Shown in pieces: positions 48,901-57,260 of a stretch of 64,000 nt of DNA (position 1 is the first letter of the stretch; each line of letters begins with the position of its first letter). This DNA is from Dama dama (lineage: Eukaryota; Chordata; Mammalia; Artiodactyla; Cervidae), in assembly GCF_033118175.1 (NCBI RefSeq), contig NC_083696.1:35201001-35265000 (forward strand). The letters run 5' to 3'. The translations under genes were made by a program, and so were the position numbers. The notes under the pieces were generated by a model. That model had not been told where the DNA came from. It did not search any database and was given only the letters and a program-made list of their open reading frames with translations.

Positions 48901-51900
48901 TTTGATCCCTGGCTGGGGGAATTTGGAAACTAGGATCCTGCATAATGCTTGGCTTGAACAAAATTAAAAGAAACAATTAAAACCACTAACTCCCTCCTCT
49001 TCTCTATGCCATAGGGTAACTACTTGCCCATCTCTGCAAAAGTCAGAAGGCTTATTTTCTGGCAAGGATCTCAGGACTGGGAATTCCAGGCCCGGCTAAG
49101 GTCAGGGTACCATATTAAAAACAGGTGAATCTCCATATGCTGAATGCTAAAACCCCCAGCAGCCCTATTCTCCACTAGGTTCTCAAAACACTGGCAGCCA
49201 GGTACAACTCTGAAGCCAAAGATTGAAAGAGTCTCTTCAGAGAGATCTGATCAACCCAAGAGAAAAGATAGAGTTTGCAACAAATAGTCTAGCCAGACCA
49301 GCCTACAATGATGCCCACCCACAGCTCAAAGCCTTCAGTAAGTTTTTATAGTCTGCTATTCATGAACAGACAATCAAAGATTATAAATATCTGAGGGAAG
49401 CCTCAAAGGGAAACACTGAAGATATCTGTGGGTTCTTTTAAATGCCTACGTGTGTGTGTGTGCATGCACGTGTGTGCACACACACACGTCTGTGGGTTTG
49501 TGAGCATGTCTGAGTGTCTATGGATATGTGAGCATGTCTGACTGTGTTTGCATAGATGTACATCTGTACGTGTGTCTATGAGTGTATCTGGGTGCACAGA
49601 TCTATGTGTATGTCTGGACGTGCATGTGTTTGCGTGTATGTAAAACTCAGGGGAGTGCTAAGTCTTGGGGCCCCTCCACCCACATGGAGTATGACCGTGC
49701 AGGATCTGCCCAAAGAACAAAACCTCAGCTAGCATGGAGGATTCAAGAAGCCCCTCAGCTGAGGGATTTTCAGGAGCCTAGGAGGGCTAGGAGCAGCAAG
49801 TTCTCACCCCTGGCCAAGAGAAACCTCTGCTTTTTAGATCACATGGGGGAAGTGTGGTAACAACGTCAGCACCCCAGCACCTTGCTGCCCGCCATGATGA
49901 GGAAGTCCTTTCTGGTATTTGACCTTGCTGGGTGTCCCACCTCTGTAACCCAGCTGCCTTTCATCCTGGATGCCTACAGAAACATGGGCCCACAACTAAC
50001 CTGGCAATCTACATTTAGCTGAGGAGAAGGGAGCCCCCAAAGGGAGACCTTGATCTGGAATTGTGGGTGATAGGATAAAATGAGGTGAACCCCAAGAAGC
50101 AGAGGGACCTAGAGTCTGAACCAAGATCAGGGGAAAAGTCAGGCTAGGATAAAGAATAGCACATCGTGAATGTCAGGGTCAAGCGTAATACTGGTGTCAA
50201 GATGAGAGCCACAGCAGAATTCAGGTCAGGCTGGAGTCAGAGAATTCGATTTTTGAAGTAGGTGCCCCTCTGTCCCCATTCTTCATCTCCTTTAGGGTGC
50301 CAGATTCTTCGAGGGTCCTCTCTGTCCTAAGCACCTGCCTAAGGCAGCCAGCTCCCAGGGCAGCCAGCCTGTCCTGAGGCTCCAGGTTCTACCACAGGTC
50401 TATTGTTCTGTTGGGGGAGACCCAGACCCTGATCCCAGCAGCGCACAGTCTGAAAGAAAGAAGACAAGAACACCCAGCTCTGCCCTTAGAAGTCCTAGTC
50501 AAGGAAAGGACAGAAATGAGAACATCAGGAAATCACTCTGATCGAGGGCAAATGTCAGGTTCCAAATCCTTAGATGGAAGAAAGGGTGACTCAGGCAAAG
50601 CTGGCCTGGATATCCCTCCAGCATAGGGAGAGGGGTGGAACACCCACCTGGGCTGACTCAAGAGCTAAATCTAGGTCCAGCCAGATGCCAAGGCTGGGGT
50701 CCCCATGCACCTAGCCGTCTCTTCCCCTCTCCCCTTGCCCAGGGCCTGACTCAGACTGCACAGCGCCATGTGGATCCTGACGCCCTGCAGAAGATGCTCA
50801 AGTGTGCTGGGCAGGACTACAGCTACAGGGGCTCCGTACCAAGCCACCCCTACTTCCCTGAGAAATACTGGCTCTGTCCAGAGGAAGGTAGGGCCTCACC
50901 ACTCACCCATTCAGTGACCCCAGCAAAGACCCTACACCTGAACCCAACTTGAATCCTGACCTCCACCCTGGTCCTTATCCCCATTCACAACCTGGCTTTC
51001 TATTCTTATCTCCCCCATTCTAGCTTGAGTCCCAACCACCTGCCCTGACCCTGACCCTGACCCCTGACCCCGGAGGAGGAGATCCAGGCTCTACCTTTTG
51101 GGAGCTCCCAGTCTGTGCCAAAGAACTGGAAGAGGCCTTGGTCTTATCCCTAGAGTAAGGGAGGGAGCATTAACCTCCTCCAAACAAATTCCTCCATGTG
51201 TATTCTGGGTGCCATCTTCTCCCGTCTTCTTGGTGGCCCTGTTCCATCAGTTTCCCCTTCTCTCCTGCATCCCCTTGCCCCACCACACCTCTCTCCACTC
51301 AACCTGGAAGGCTTTTCTAATTTTCCTCTGCCTAAAAATTATCTCTTGCTCCTCCCCCTAACAGTGAAGATTCTTGAAAATAAGAGTTACTCCTTATGCC
51401 TTATGAGAAATCATCTTTCTCATTTGGTTAGGTGTTTATTATTTGTCTCTCTATACATTCCAAAAGAGCAGAATGTCCTGTTTTTATTTAGAACAGGCCC
51501 CCTCCATCCAGAATAGCATCAGGCTTCCTAAGTATTTGTTGAACGAATTGATTAATGTTCAATTGAAATTGGGAATCTGCATCTCCTACACTTATATTTA
51601 ATGTTATTAAAATTGATCTTGTATGGTTCCAGTTACCTCATCCATGGAACTCTTCAGTCTTTTCCTTATGAGACCTACCCTGTGCATTTCATTCTGACAA
51701 CTCTCTATTTTATGAAACTCCTTCCCTCCATCTGTGAAAGGAAGATGTGAAACCCCACGAGCTTCTCTGATGCCTCAATTTCCTGGGTCTCTTGTCTAAT
51801 CATTCTGGAAACATAGGTTTTCTCGGGATGCTGATCTGAGCCCTCCTCTCTCATTTCTCTCCTGAGACCATTTAATTTAACCCATAACTTTAATTACTGA

Positions 51901-54900
51901 CAACTCCAAGTCTTTATTTCTAGCCTTGACCTCTCACCAGAATTCCACTCTCCTTTATCTGATTATGATCAGATTTACCTAAATGGCCCCAAACACTTCA
52001 AACTCAGCATGTCCAACCCTCCAACCCGGACCCCCCAGTCCCAACACACTGCCCCACGTGTACACACACCTGCTCTTCCTCTGTGGCCCCTGGACCTGCT
52101 TTCCTCATCTCTCAGGTGTGTTCTTTCACACCATTAGCGGGGTGGATCACAGAGGAACTTACAGGACAGACTCAGGGGACTGCGTGGGTGTAGCTTTGGA
52201 GGGTTTTTACATGGGGACTTTCATTTATGATAAGTGCCAAAGTTTCTATGTAGAGATTGGATTGTAGGATTTCAAAATGAGGTAGGAAGATCAATAGACT
52301 AATAGCAATAATAATCACAATAATAATGATGATGATAGTCTTCTGTGTGCCAGGCATTGTTCTCAGTGTTTTACATATAATAACTTATTTAAATCTCACA
52401 ACAACCCTGTGGGGTAGATAGTATTATTAGTCCCATATTAAAAGTAAGGAAACAGAGACAAGATGAAATTAACTAGATCAAGGTCACACACAGTTAATAT
52501 CTGGCAGAGCTGAAATTAGAACCACAGGAGTCTGTCTGCAGAGTCCATCCTATTAACCATGACATTATTGTCTCCTGGCTTAGGCACTGTGGAAATACAG
52601 GAGTAAGATCATGGGGGATTGGAGGAAGGATTTCGTCAAGCGATTTTAAGGAGGCAGAATAAGCAGACTTTGAGCCTGCATGTGGAAGATGAAACGGAAG
52701 ATTTGAAAGGCGGCCTATTTCCAGGGTTTCCACGTTGGCTGATTCAGAAAGGGTGGTGCTAGGATGAAAAGTAACCAGCTCAAAGGACACAGACCCCGCT
52801 CAGAAGCTTGCTTTAGCTGGGATTCAGGCTGCATCTCAGTATCTAACACAAATGTGGGGCCAGGATGGGCTTTTCTGGCCTAAGGGAGATTAGTGGGAGT
52901 CCAGCTTTGTGATAGGGATCAGAGGAGAGACATTTAGGGGCTCCCCAGATCCTGGGATAGAATAAGGAGTAATCCTAGAAAAAAAAAGAATAAGGAGTAA
53001 TCCTGTCTTATATATCTCCACCCTGTGATCAAGCAGACAAATGCAACCCAAACTACCTGTGTGGCAACCCAAACTACCTGTGTGGCAACCCAAACTACCT
53101 GTGCAGTAACCGGTATAACACGTGGAGGATGGGGCCTTACAACTGCTGGAACAAATGTACCACATACCTTCCCCGGCTGCCTAAGGTACCTACTGTGCCC
53201 AGCAAAGACGCCTGGGGTCTGGGATGGCACCCCCACCATCTGCCTCCCAAATCACAGGGTCTGACATCTCACCATTAGTTTCTCATCCCTTTCCCACCAA
53301 GGTTCCAAGGCCTTTTCCCACTTGTGAGACTAGGGTTTATATTTGCTAGGAAACAAGGGAGCTCGGGAGAGAAGCTGTGCTGGGCCCCTGAGTCCCAATC
53401 TCTAGGAACTGGGTCTCCAAGGTCCCAATCTCTGGCTAGGCTGTGTGGAGACAGGGGCTGGTGCAAACTCCTTCCTGAAGCTTGCCACCTGGCCCCTCGC
53501 TAGTGGTCTGGCCAAGGAGTCAATGATAGGCTGAGTCTACCTGCTCCTCTCCTTTGTGATGATAACAAGGACAAAAGGAGGCAGAACAAGGCCCTCCAGA
53601 GACAGAGCAGATAGATACAGGACAGTCTTCCAAGGAGATAGGAAAGAGTCCGCACATGACCTCAGGCATCAAGAAAGAAGGAATATGAGAGGATTGCCGG
53701 CTATAATAGGGGCTCTTAGCTGTAGGTTGATGGCTGACCCCAGGTTAACTGAACCCTTCTGAATTAGAACTTCCTCAAGAATCAGAAATTCTCACAAGGT
53801 CCCCAAATGATTCTGCTGGACAGGCAACAATGCAATATTTAAAAACTCCTTTTAGAGAGACACGGAGACACAGAGTCGGCTAGATAAGGGGGTCAAATCA
53901 AAGGCAAACGCTGAGACAGGGATGGCAGGGACCCAGGTACAGACCGGGTCCACCTACAGCTCCACTTCCCCCACCTCCACGCCCACCCCCCAGGGAGGCG
54001 GAGTAAACGGCGTTGCCCGGCGACAACCCCAAACACTCTGAGCTTTGGAGAGTAGAAGGCGCGGCCTGGGACTAGTCTGGGTGTTCTGGGAGAACCCACC
54101 AAGACTTCTTCCGGGTCAGAACTTGAGGTAGCGTTTCTGCCACTTCCAGGAGGCCGGGTTGGAGACAGTGGTTCGAGGAATGCCCTTGGTGTATCCTCCT
54201 AAGCCGGAGCGACTCAATGCCTACGGTAACAAATGGAGGGAAAGCAGAGGGAAATGGGTAGACCAGAAGGCCGGAGGGATGGAGACTCGAGATGTGGAAC
54301 AAATGTTGAGGGTTCTGGGGAGGTTGTAATCCTGTCTCGGCTTGTGTCTCCATCTCTTCCTGTCTCTGACCTCCTCTCTGGCCGTTCCCGTGACTCTGTG
54401 TCTGGGTCTCCCGGGCTCGGGGCTCGCGGGCGCAGAGCGCGAGGTAGTGGTGAACATGCTGAACTCGCTGTCACGAAACCAGCCGCTGCCGCAGATCACG
54501 CCCCGCTGCGGGTGTGTGGACCCGCTGCCGGGCCGCCTGCCCTTTCAGGGCTATGAGAGCACTTGCTCGGGCCGCCACTATTGTCTGCGTGGGATGGACT
54601 ACAGCGTCTCCGGGCCACCCTGCACGGAACGCCGCCTGCGGCCTTTATGCACAGAGCTGCCTACTGTAAGGTTCGCAGGGCCGCGCGCGGTGTCGCCGGG
54701 CTCCGCCCCCAAACAAGCCCCGCCCCCAGAGCCCAGCCCTACCCCCCACCCCCTCCACCCCGCGGGTCTGCATCCCGCGCCACTTCTAGCTCTGCCCGGC
54801 CTCTGCGCCAGACCCCACTCCGCCTCCAGCCCGCGCGGTCCCCTTGCTGGGCGCCACCCTGTCCCTTCCTCGGGCCTCATGGCCTGAGCAGACTGCTGAG

Positions 54901-55932
54901 GGGAGAGACCTGCACAAACTGGGCTCAAGGTCCACCAGGCTCTTGTTTGTCTTCTGGAGGCTCCGCTGGAGAGCTTCTTGGAGGCACACACCCCGCGCAC
55001 CGATTTCATCCCGTTCCCTCGCTCGCCGGCCCTGCCCTCTACCTGGCCACCAGGCCCTGGAGACGCAGGTTCTAGCTTGCGGAGCGCCACGTGTCCTCAG
55101 AATACTGTCCCCTATTCCTGGGCCTCGTGGTTGGTACATCGGCAGGGTTATCGTTGGGTTCTAAGAGGGCGAGGAAATGGTGACCACGTGGGTAACAGAA
55201 GGGTCCTGGCCTCCTCGGAGCCCCGCACCACCTCCGGAGATGGACAGCCTCCCGTGTTATTGTGGAGGAAACTGAGGCTCGGGCGCTCAGCAGAAGCTCA
55301 GATTGCCATCTATCTCCCTGCACCTGGCGTTAGACAAGGCGGGCTGAGCCGGGGAGAACTCCAACATCCGCGTCTGCCTAGAGAGCTGCGAAAGGGGGAG
55401 GGGGTCCTGAACCATGTCCCTAACCCTGTGGGGACACCCCGTCCCTCCCCAGGCTGAGAGAGCCTGATGTATTGAGCGAAACTGGGTCTTATCACTCAAA
55501 AGGGTGTGGAGGAGGGAGAAAGTGCCTAAGCCTCAGAAAATCGCCTCGTCGATAAGCGAGGATCCAGGGTACTCAATGACTGGACCCCTAACCCTCCCCG
55601 GAGTACAGCGTTCTCCGCGGTCCAGCCTGGGCGGCAGAAACCAGGCCTCGTGGGGAGAGGGACTTCCAGGTGTCTTCCTGGAGGCAATACTTCGAGGAGA
55701 TCTTGAAGGGCCAGGAGGCTGGAAGGGAGGATCTCCGAGCCGTAGGACAGACACCTGAAACGCGGCTCAGGGTCCTGGTCTGGGCTGGGGTGTGGGGAGA
55801 AGTGAAAAGGTCCGACTCCTTCCTGCCCACCGTTTCTTCCTTCAGGAGTGTGTCTCCCTGCGAGCACCGACCCGGAATGCAATGTGCTGTTATAACTCCC
55901 CAGCCGTCGTACTACCCCTGTCCGAACCTTAG
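42773..55932 (+). CDS. SPMIP6: SPMIP6 (SMRP1/C9orf24) full coding region, six exons
   Basis: Six exons join in matching phases to give 274 residues, against 262 in human as I recall it. It begins MFLFSRKTKTPVSTYSDSYR and ends RNAMCCYNSPAVVLPLSEP. The product is the spermatid-specific manchette-related protein, now named sperm microtubule inner protein 6. The family binds microtubules of the spermatid manchette and axonemal doublets. The protein is soluble, with no signal peptide or membrane segment, and is rich in Tyr, Pro, Cys and Arg. Most of the excess over human is a triplicated 7-residue unit in exon 3. The start at 42773 is the first ATG and matches the family N-terminus. The stop TAG directly abuts a strong GTAAGT donor, so a spliced 3' UTR exon follows (57096 onward). 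The gene is tandem to FAM219A with less than 0.5 kb between poly(A) signal and ATG. Confidence 0.95.
43060..43380 (+). repeat. Ancient repeat (L2/MIR-like)
   Basis: Phrases ACAAGATCCTGCCCTCACGG, GACATTGAGTTGAGGCTGG and AAAGTGCAAAGGCCCTGAGGC are typical of a common ancient repeat. Family uncertain. Confidence 0.35.
43762..43955 (+). mobile_element. CHR-type SINE
   Basis: Head GGGACTTCCCTGGTGGGCTAG, body through GCGGCCAAAAAATAAATTAA. Confidence 0.85.
44340..44900. repeat. L1M-like relic
   Basis: AT-rich with phrases like TGAAACTGTTGGGAGAAAGGTC and CTACATGCCCACCAGCAAGAT that resemble old L1 3' sequence. Confidence 0.35.
46023..46135 (+). mobile_element. 5'-truncated Bov-A SINE
   Basis: Only the Bov-A body remains (GGCAACCCACTCCAGTATTC). 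It is flanked by a 9-bp duplication ACAAAATAA (46014-46022, 46136-46144), so it inserted in truncated form. Confidence 0.9.
46327..46530 (+). mobile_element. CHR-type SINE
   Basis: Head GGGTCTTCCCTGGTGGTCCAG, box-like GGTTCGATCCCTGGTCAGGG, tail AAAACTTAAAAAAAG. Confidence 0.88.
47879..48128 (+). mobile_element. CHR-type SINE, long copy
   Basis: Head GGGACTTCCCTGGTGGTCCA, full body to AACACAGCCAAGTAGATAAA. Confidence 0.88.
48839..48975 (+). mobile_element. CHR-type SINE, short copy
   Basis: Head GGGACTCCTTTGGTGGTCCAG and GGTTTGATCCCTGGCTGGGG with an A-rich end. Confidence 0.8.
49446..49640. repeat. Degenerate (TG)n tract
   Basis: TGTGTGTG and CACACACA runs followed by interrupted TG-rich units. 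Confidence 0.7.
50743..50887 (+). CDS. SPMIP6: SPMIP6 exon 2
   Basis: Acceptor CCCTTGCCCAG ends at 50742 and donor GTAGGG starts at 50888. The exon is 145 nt. It reads GLTQTAQRHVDPDALQKML and continues through KCAGQDYSYRGSVPSHPYF to KYWLCPEE, leaving one G. It follows a 7.8-kb intron full of old L1 and SINE sequence. Confidence 0.94.
52335..52560 (+). repeat. MIR SINE
   Basis: GTGTGCCAGGCATTGTTCTCAG, AACAACCCTGTGGGGTAGATAG and AGGTCACACACAGTTAATATC are in MIR order. Lies in SPMIP6 intron 2. Confidence 0.8.
53034..53185 (+). CDS. SPMIP6: SPMIP6 exon 3 with triplicated heptad
   Basis: The acceptor is the tandem AAG/CAG at 53031-53036. The upstream AG restores the human-like EEADKC; the downstream AG would drop one Ala. 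The donor is GTACCT at 53186. The frame reads ADKC, three copies of NPNYLC(G/S), then NRYNTWRMGPYNCWNKCTTY and LPRLPK. Human has a single SPNYL unit here as I recall, so the heptad has expanded in this lineage. The acceptor tract is short and A-rich upstream, so the exact 5' boundary is the least certain of the set. Confidence 0.85.
53045..53107 (+). repeat. SPMIP6: 21-bp coding minisatellite in SPMIP6 exon 3
   Basis: Three head-to-tail 21-bp units at 53045, 53066 and 53087. The first two are identical and the third diverges only in its last codons. Each encodes NPNYLCG or NPNYLCS, so length changes keep the frame. Confidence 0.97.
54003..54024 (+). promoter_or_regulatory. Forkhead core plus RFX X-box-like pair in SPMIP6 intron 3
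   Basis: GTAAAC at 54003-54008 is a forkhead core. Three bases later GTTGCC-C-GGCGAC at 54012-54024 matches the X-box consensus GTNRCC-N(0-3)-RGYAAC with one mismatch. FOXJ1 and RFX factors jointly drive motile-cilia genes (established knowledge), so this pair could mark an internal promoter for a ciliated-cell transcript starting upstream of exon 4. Motif matches only; there is no direct evidence of activity. Confidence 0.4.
54150..54225 (+). CDS. SPMIP6: SPMIP6 exon 4
   Basis: Acceptor TGCCACTTCCAG ends at 54149 and donor GTAACA starts at 54226. The exon is 76 nt and reads EAGLETVVRGMPLVYPPKP then ERLNAY, leaving one G. It aligns with the family segment MPL...PPRPERLNAYE. Confidence 0.93.
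54436..54665 (+). CDS. SPMIP6: SPMIP6 exon 5
   Basis: Acceptor GGGCGCAG ends at 54435 and donor GTAAGG starts at 54666. The exon is 230 nt. It reads (E)REVVVNMLNSLSRNQPLPQ, then ITPRCGCVDPLPGRLPFQGY and ESTCSGRHYCLRGMDYSVSG, ending TELPT in phase 0. This is the best conserved part of the protein. The exon sits in CpG-rich DNA (about 54.4-54.9 kb). Confidence 0.95.
55846..55932 (+). CDS. SPMIP6: SPMIP6 exon 6, coding end
   Basis: Acceptor TTTCTTCCTTCAG ends at 55845. The frame in phase with exon 5 reads ECVSLRAPTRNAMCCYNS then PAVVLPLSEP, with TAG at 55930-55932. The next bases are GTAAGT, so the stop codon is exactly the last codon of the exon. A second frame (+1) of the same exon is open throughout and continues into the next exon; see the separate entry and finding. 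Confidence 0.92.
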   Translation, partial: ECVSLRAPTRNAMCCYNSPAVVLPLSEP

Positions 55933-57201
55933 GTAAGTCTGGCGCACACACATGCAAATTCGCACCCACAAAAGAAGCTGTAACCTTGAGTGGCGGGGGA
56001 CCGAGGGACTAGCTGGGGTGAGAACTGTTCGCTGTAATGCACCGACGGGAAGATGCCACAAGGGGGCGCTAGTGCCATGGGGAAGTCAAACTGGAAGTCA
56101 ACTAAACCAGAGCCCCAGGAGAGGGCATGGAGATTGGCATTGAAGAGTTACACATTGGCAGTGGGGCTTCAGGAGACGGCACTGGCAACCCACTCCAGTA
56201 CTCTTGCCTGGAAAATCCCATGGACGGAGGAGCCTGGTAGGCTGCAGTCCATGGGGTCACTAAGAGTCGGGCACGACTGAGCGACTTCACTTTAACTTTT
56301 CACTTTCATGCATTGGAGAGGAAAATGGCAACCCACTCCAGTATTCTTGCCTAGAGAACCCCAGGGACGGAGGAGCCTGGTGGGCTGCCATCTGTGGGGT
56401 CGCACAGATTCAGACACAACTGAAGCGACTTAGTAGTAGCAGCAACAGCTGCAGCGGGGCTTCAGTGGGGCTTAGAGTCAAGAGATCAGGGTGTTAGGTT
56501 CAGGGCTTGAATTAAAGGGTTCAGTTCAGTTCAGTTCAGTCGCTCAGTCATATCCGACTCTTTGCGACCCCATGGACTGCAGCATGCCAGGCTTCCCTGT
56601 CCATCACCAACTCCCAGAGTTTGCCCAAACTCATGTCCATCAATCCAGTGATGCCAGCCAACCATCTCATCTTCTGTCACCCATTCTCCTGACTTCAATC
56701 TCACCCATAATCAGGGTCTTTTCCAATGAGTCAGTGCTTCCCATCAGGTTACCAAAGTATTGGAGTTTCAGCATCAGTCCTTCCAGTGAATATTCAGGAC
56801 TGATTTCCTTTAGGATTGATTGGTTTGATCTCCTTGCAGTCAAGGGACTCTCAAGAGTCTTCTCCAACACCACAGTTCAAAAGCATCAATTGATGCTTTT
56901 GAATTAAAGGGTAGGAAGTCAATGTTAGGGAGAGGGTATTGGGAGTCAAAAATTTAACAGTAGTACCTGAGGTCAAGAGGTCAATGTTGGAGCCTAGGGT
57001 CAGTATTAGGGGCAAAATGTTGGGATAAGATTAACACTGAGAATTGGAGTCAGATGTATGCGGGTCCAAAAGGGCTGACCCATCTCTCCACACAGATGGG
57101 ACACAAGTCACTTCAAGAAGACTGGTGGCTCCCAGAGAAACAACTATGTCGTCCACCCTGAGTTTGTGTCCGAGACCTATCCTGACTACCACTGCTGGTA
57201 G
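55864..57201 (+). CDS. Putative short SPMIP6 product in alternative frame (spliced 55878-55932 + 57096-57201)
   Basis: Exon 6 frame +1 is open from its acceptor to its donor. It contains an ATG at 55878-55880 (context CGGAATGC, G at -3), which is the first ATG in the exon. Joined to the terminal exon it gives a 53-residue peptide, MQCAVITPQPSYYPCPNLR followed by WDTSHFKKTGG and on to PDYHCW. None of exons 1-5 ends with the two-base overhang that this frame needs, so it would require a transcript starting in intron 3-5 or an unlisted first exon. An upstream ORF in intron 5 (from 55670) is in the same frame. Whether this product is made is inference; I could not check annotated isoforms. Confidence 0.4.
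56056..56071 (+). promoter_or_regulatory. CTCF-like motif in SPMIP6 last intron
   Basis: CCACAAGGGGGCGCTA closely resembles the CTCF core CCASYAGRKGGCRS, differing at one position. It lies between exon 6 and the terminal exon. It is a motif call without occupancy data. Confidence 0.4.
56170..56462 (+). mobile_element. Bov-A2 dimeric SINE
   Basis: Two Bov-A monomers in tandem (CACTCCAGTACTCTTGCC and CACTCCAGTATTCTTGCC), tail GACTTAGTAGTAGCAGCAAC. 11-bp duplication CAGTGGGGCTT (56159-56169, 56463-56473). Lies in the last SPMIP6 intron. Confidence 0.92.
56521..56898 (-). mobile_element. Short BovB 3' fragment, antisense, with fold-back 5' junction
   Basis: The antisense BovB terminus begins TCAGTTCAGTTCAGTCGCTC. 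14-bp duplication TTGAATTAAAGGGT (56507-56520, 56899-56912). The 5' junction of the element carries a short inverted copy of its own end, making a 28-bp perfect palindrome (56876-56903). Confidence 0.92.
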
Positions 57202-57260
57202 AAGCCCGGGCTGGCCGGGCCAAGGGGGCTGAACGATAAATAAATTCTTCATCCTAAAGG
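57096..57260 (+). other. SPMIP6: SPMIP6 terminal exon (3' UTR of long form; possible alternative C-terminus)
   Basis: Acceptor CATCTCTCCACACAG ends at 57095 and a poly(A) signal AATAAA lies at 57239-57244, which together define a terminal exon. For the 274-residue protein it is 3' UTR. In the frame continuing from exon 6 frame +1 it encodes (R)WDTSHFKKTGGSQRNNYVV, then HPEFVSETYPDYHCW and TAG at 57199-57201. Skipping exon 6 instead gives a short out-of-frame tail from exon 5. The aromatic-rich, low-bias peptide looks like real coding sequence, but 34 open codons alone are not proof. Confidence 0.75.
57239..57244 (+). terminator. SPMIP6: SPMIP6 poly(A) signal AATAAA
   Basis: Canonical hexamer within GATAAATAAATT, 38 bp after the alternative TAG and at the end of the terminal exon. 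It marks the 3' end of the gene near 57260. Confidence 0.75.

Larger units (their letters stand above)
42908..50742. other. SPMIP6 intron 1, filled with old repeats
   Basis: A 7.8-kb intron. It contains an L2/MIR-like patch near 43060-43380, CHR-type SINEs (43762-43955, 46327-46530, 47879-48128, 48839-48975), L1M-like AT-rich DNA (about 44340-44900 and 45540-48780), a truncated Bov SINE (46023-46135) and a TG-rich tract (49446-49640). From 49640 to 50742 I see nothing recognisable. Confidence 0.7.

Noticed and set aside
51044..51070. Short (TGACCC)n stretch resembling variant telomeric repeats
   Set aside because: Only about four imperfect units; too short to interpret.
54342..55457. Several 100-180-codon frames on both strands in SPMIP6 exon 5 and intron 5
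   Set aside because: They arise from CpG-rich low-stop DNA. Only the frame in phase with exons 4 and 6 matches the family.
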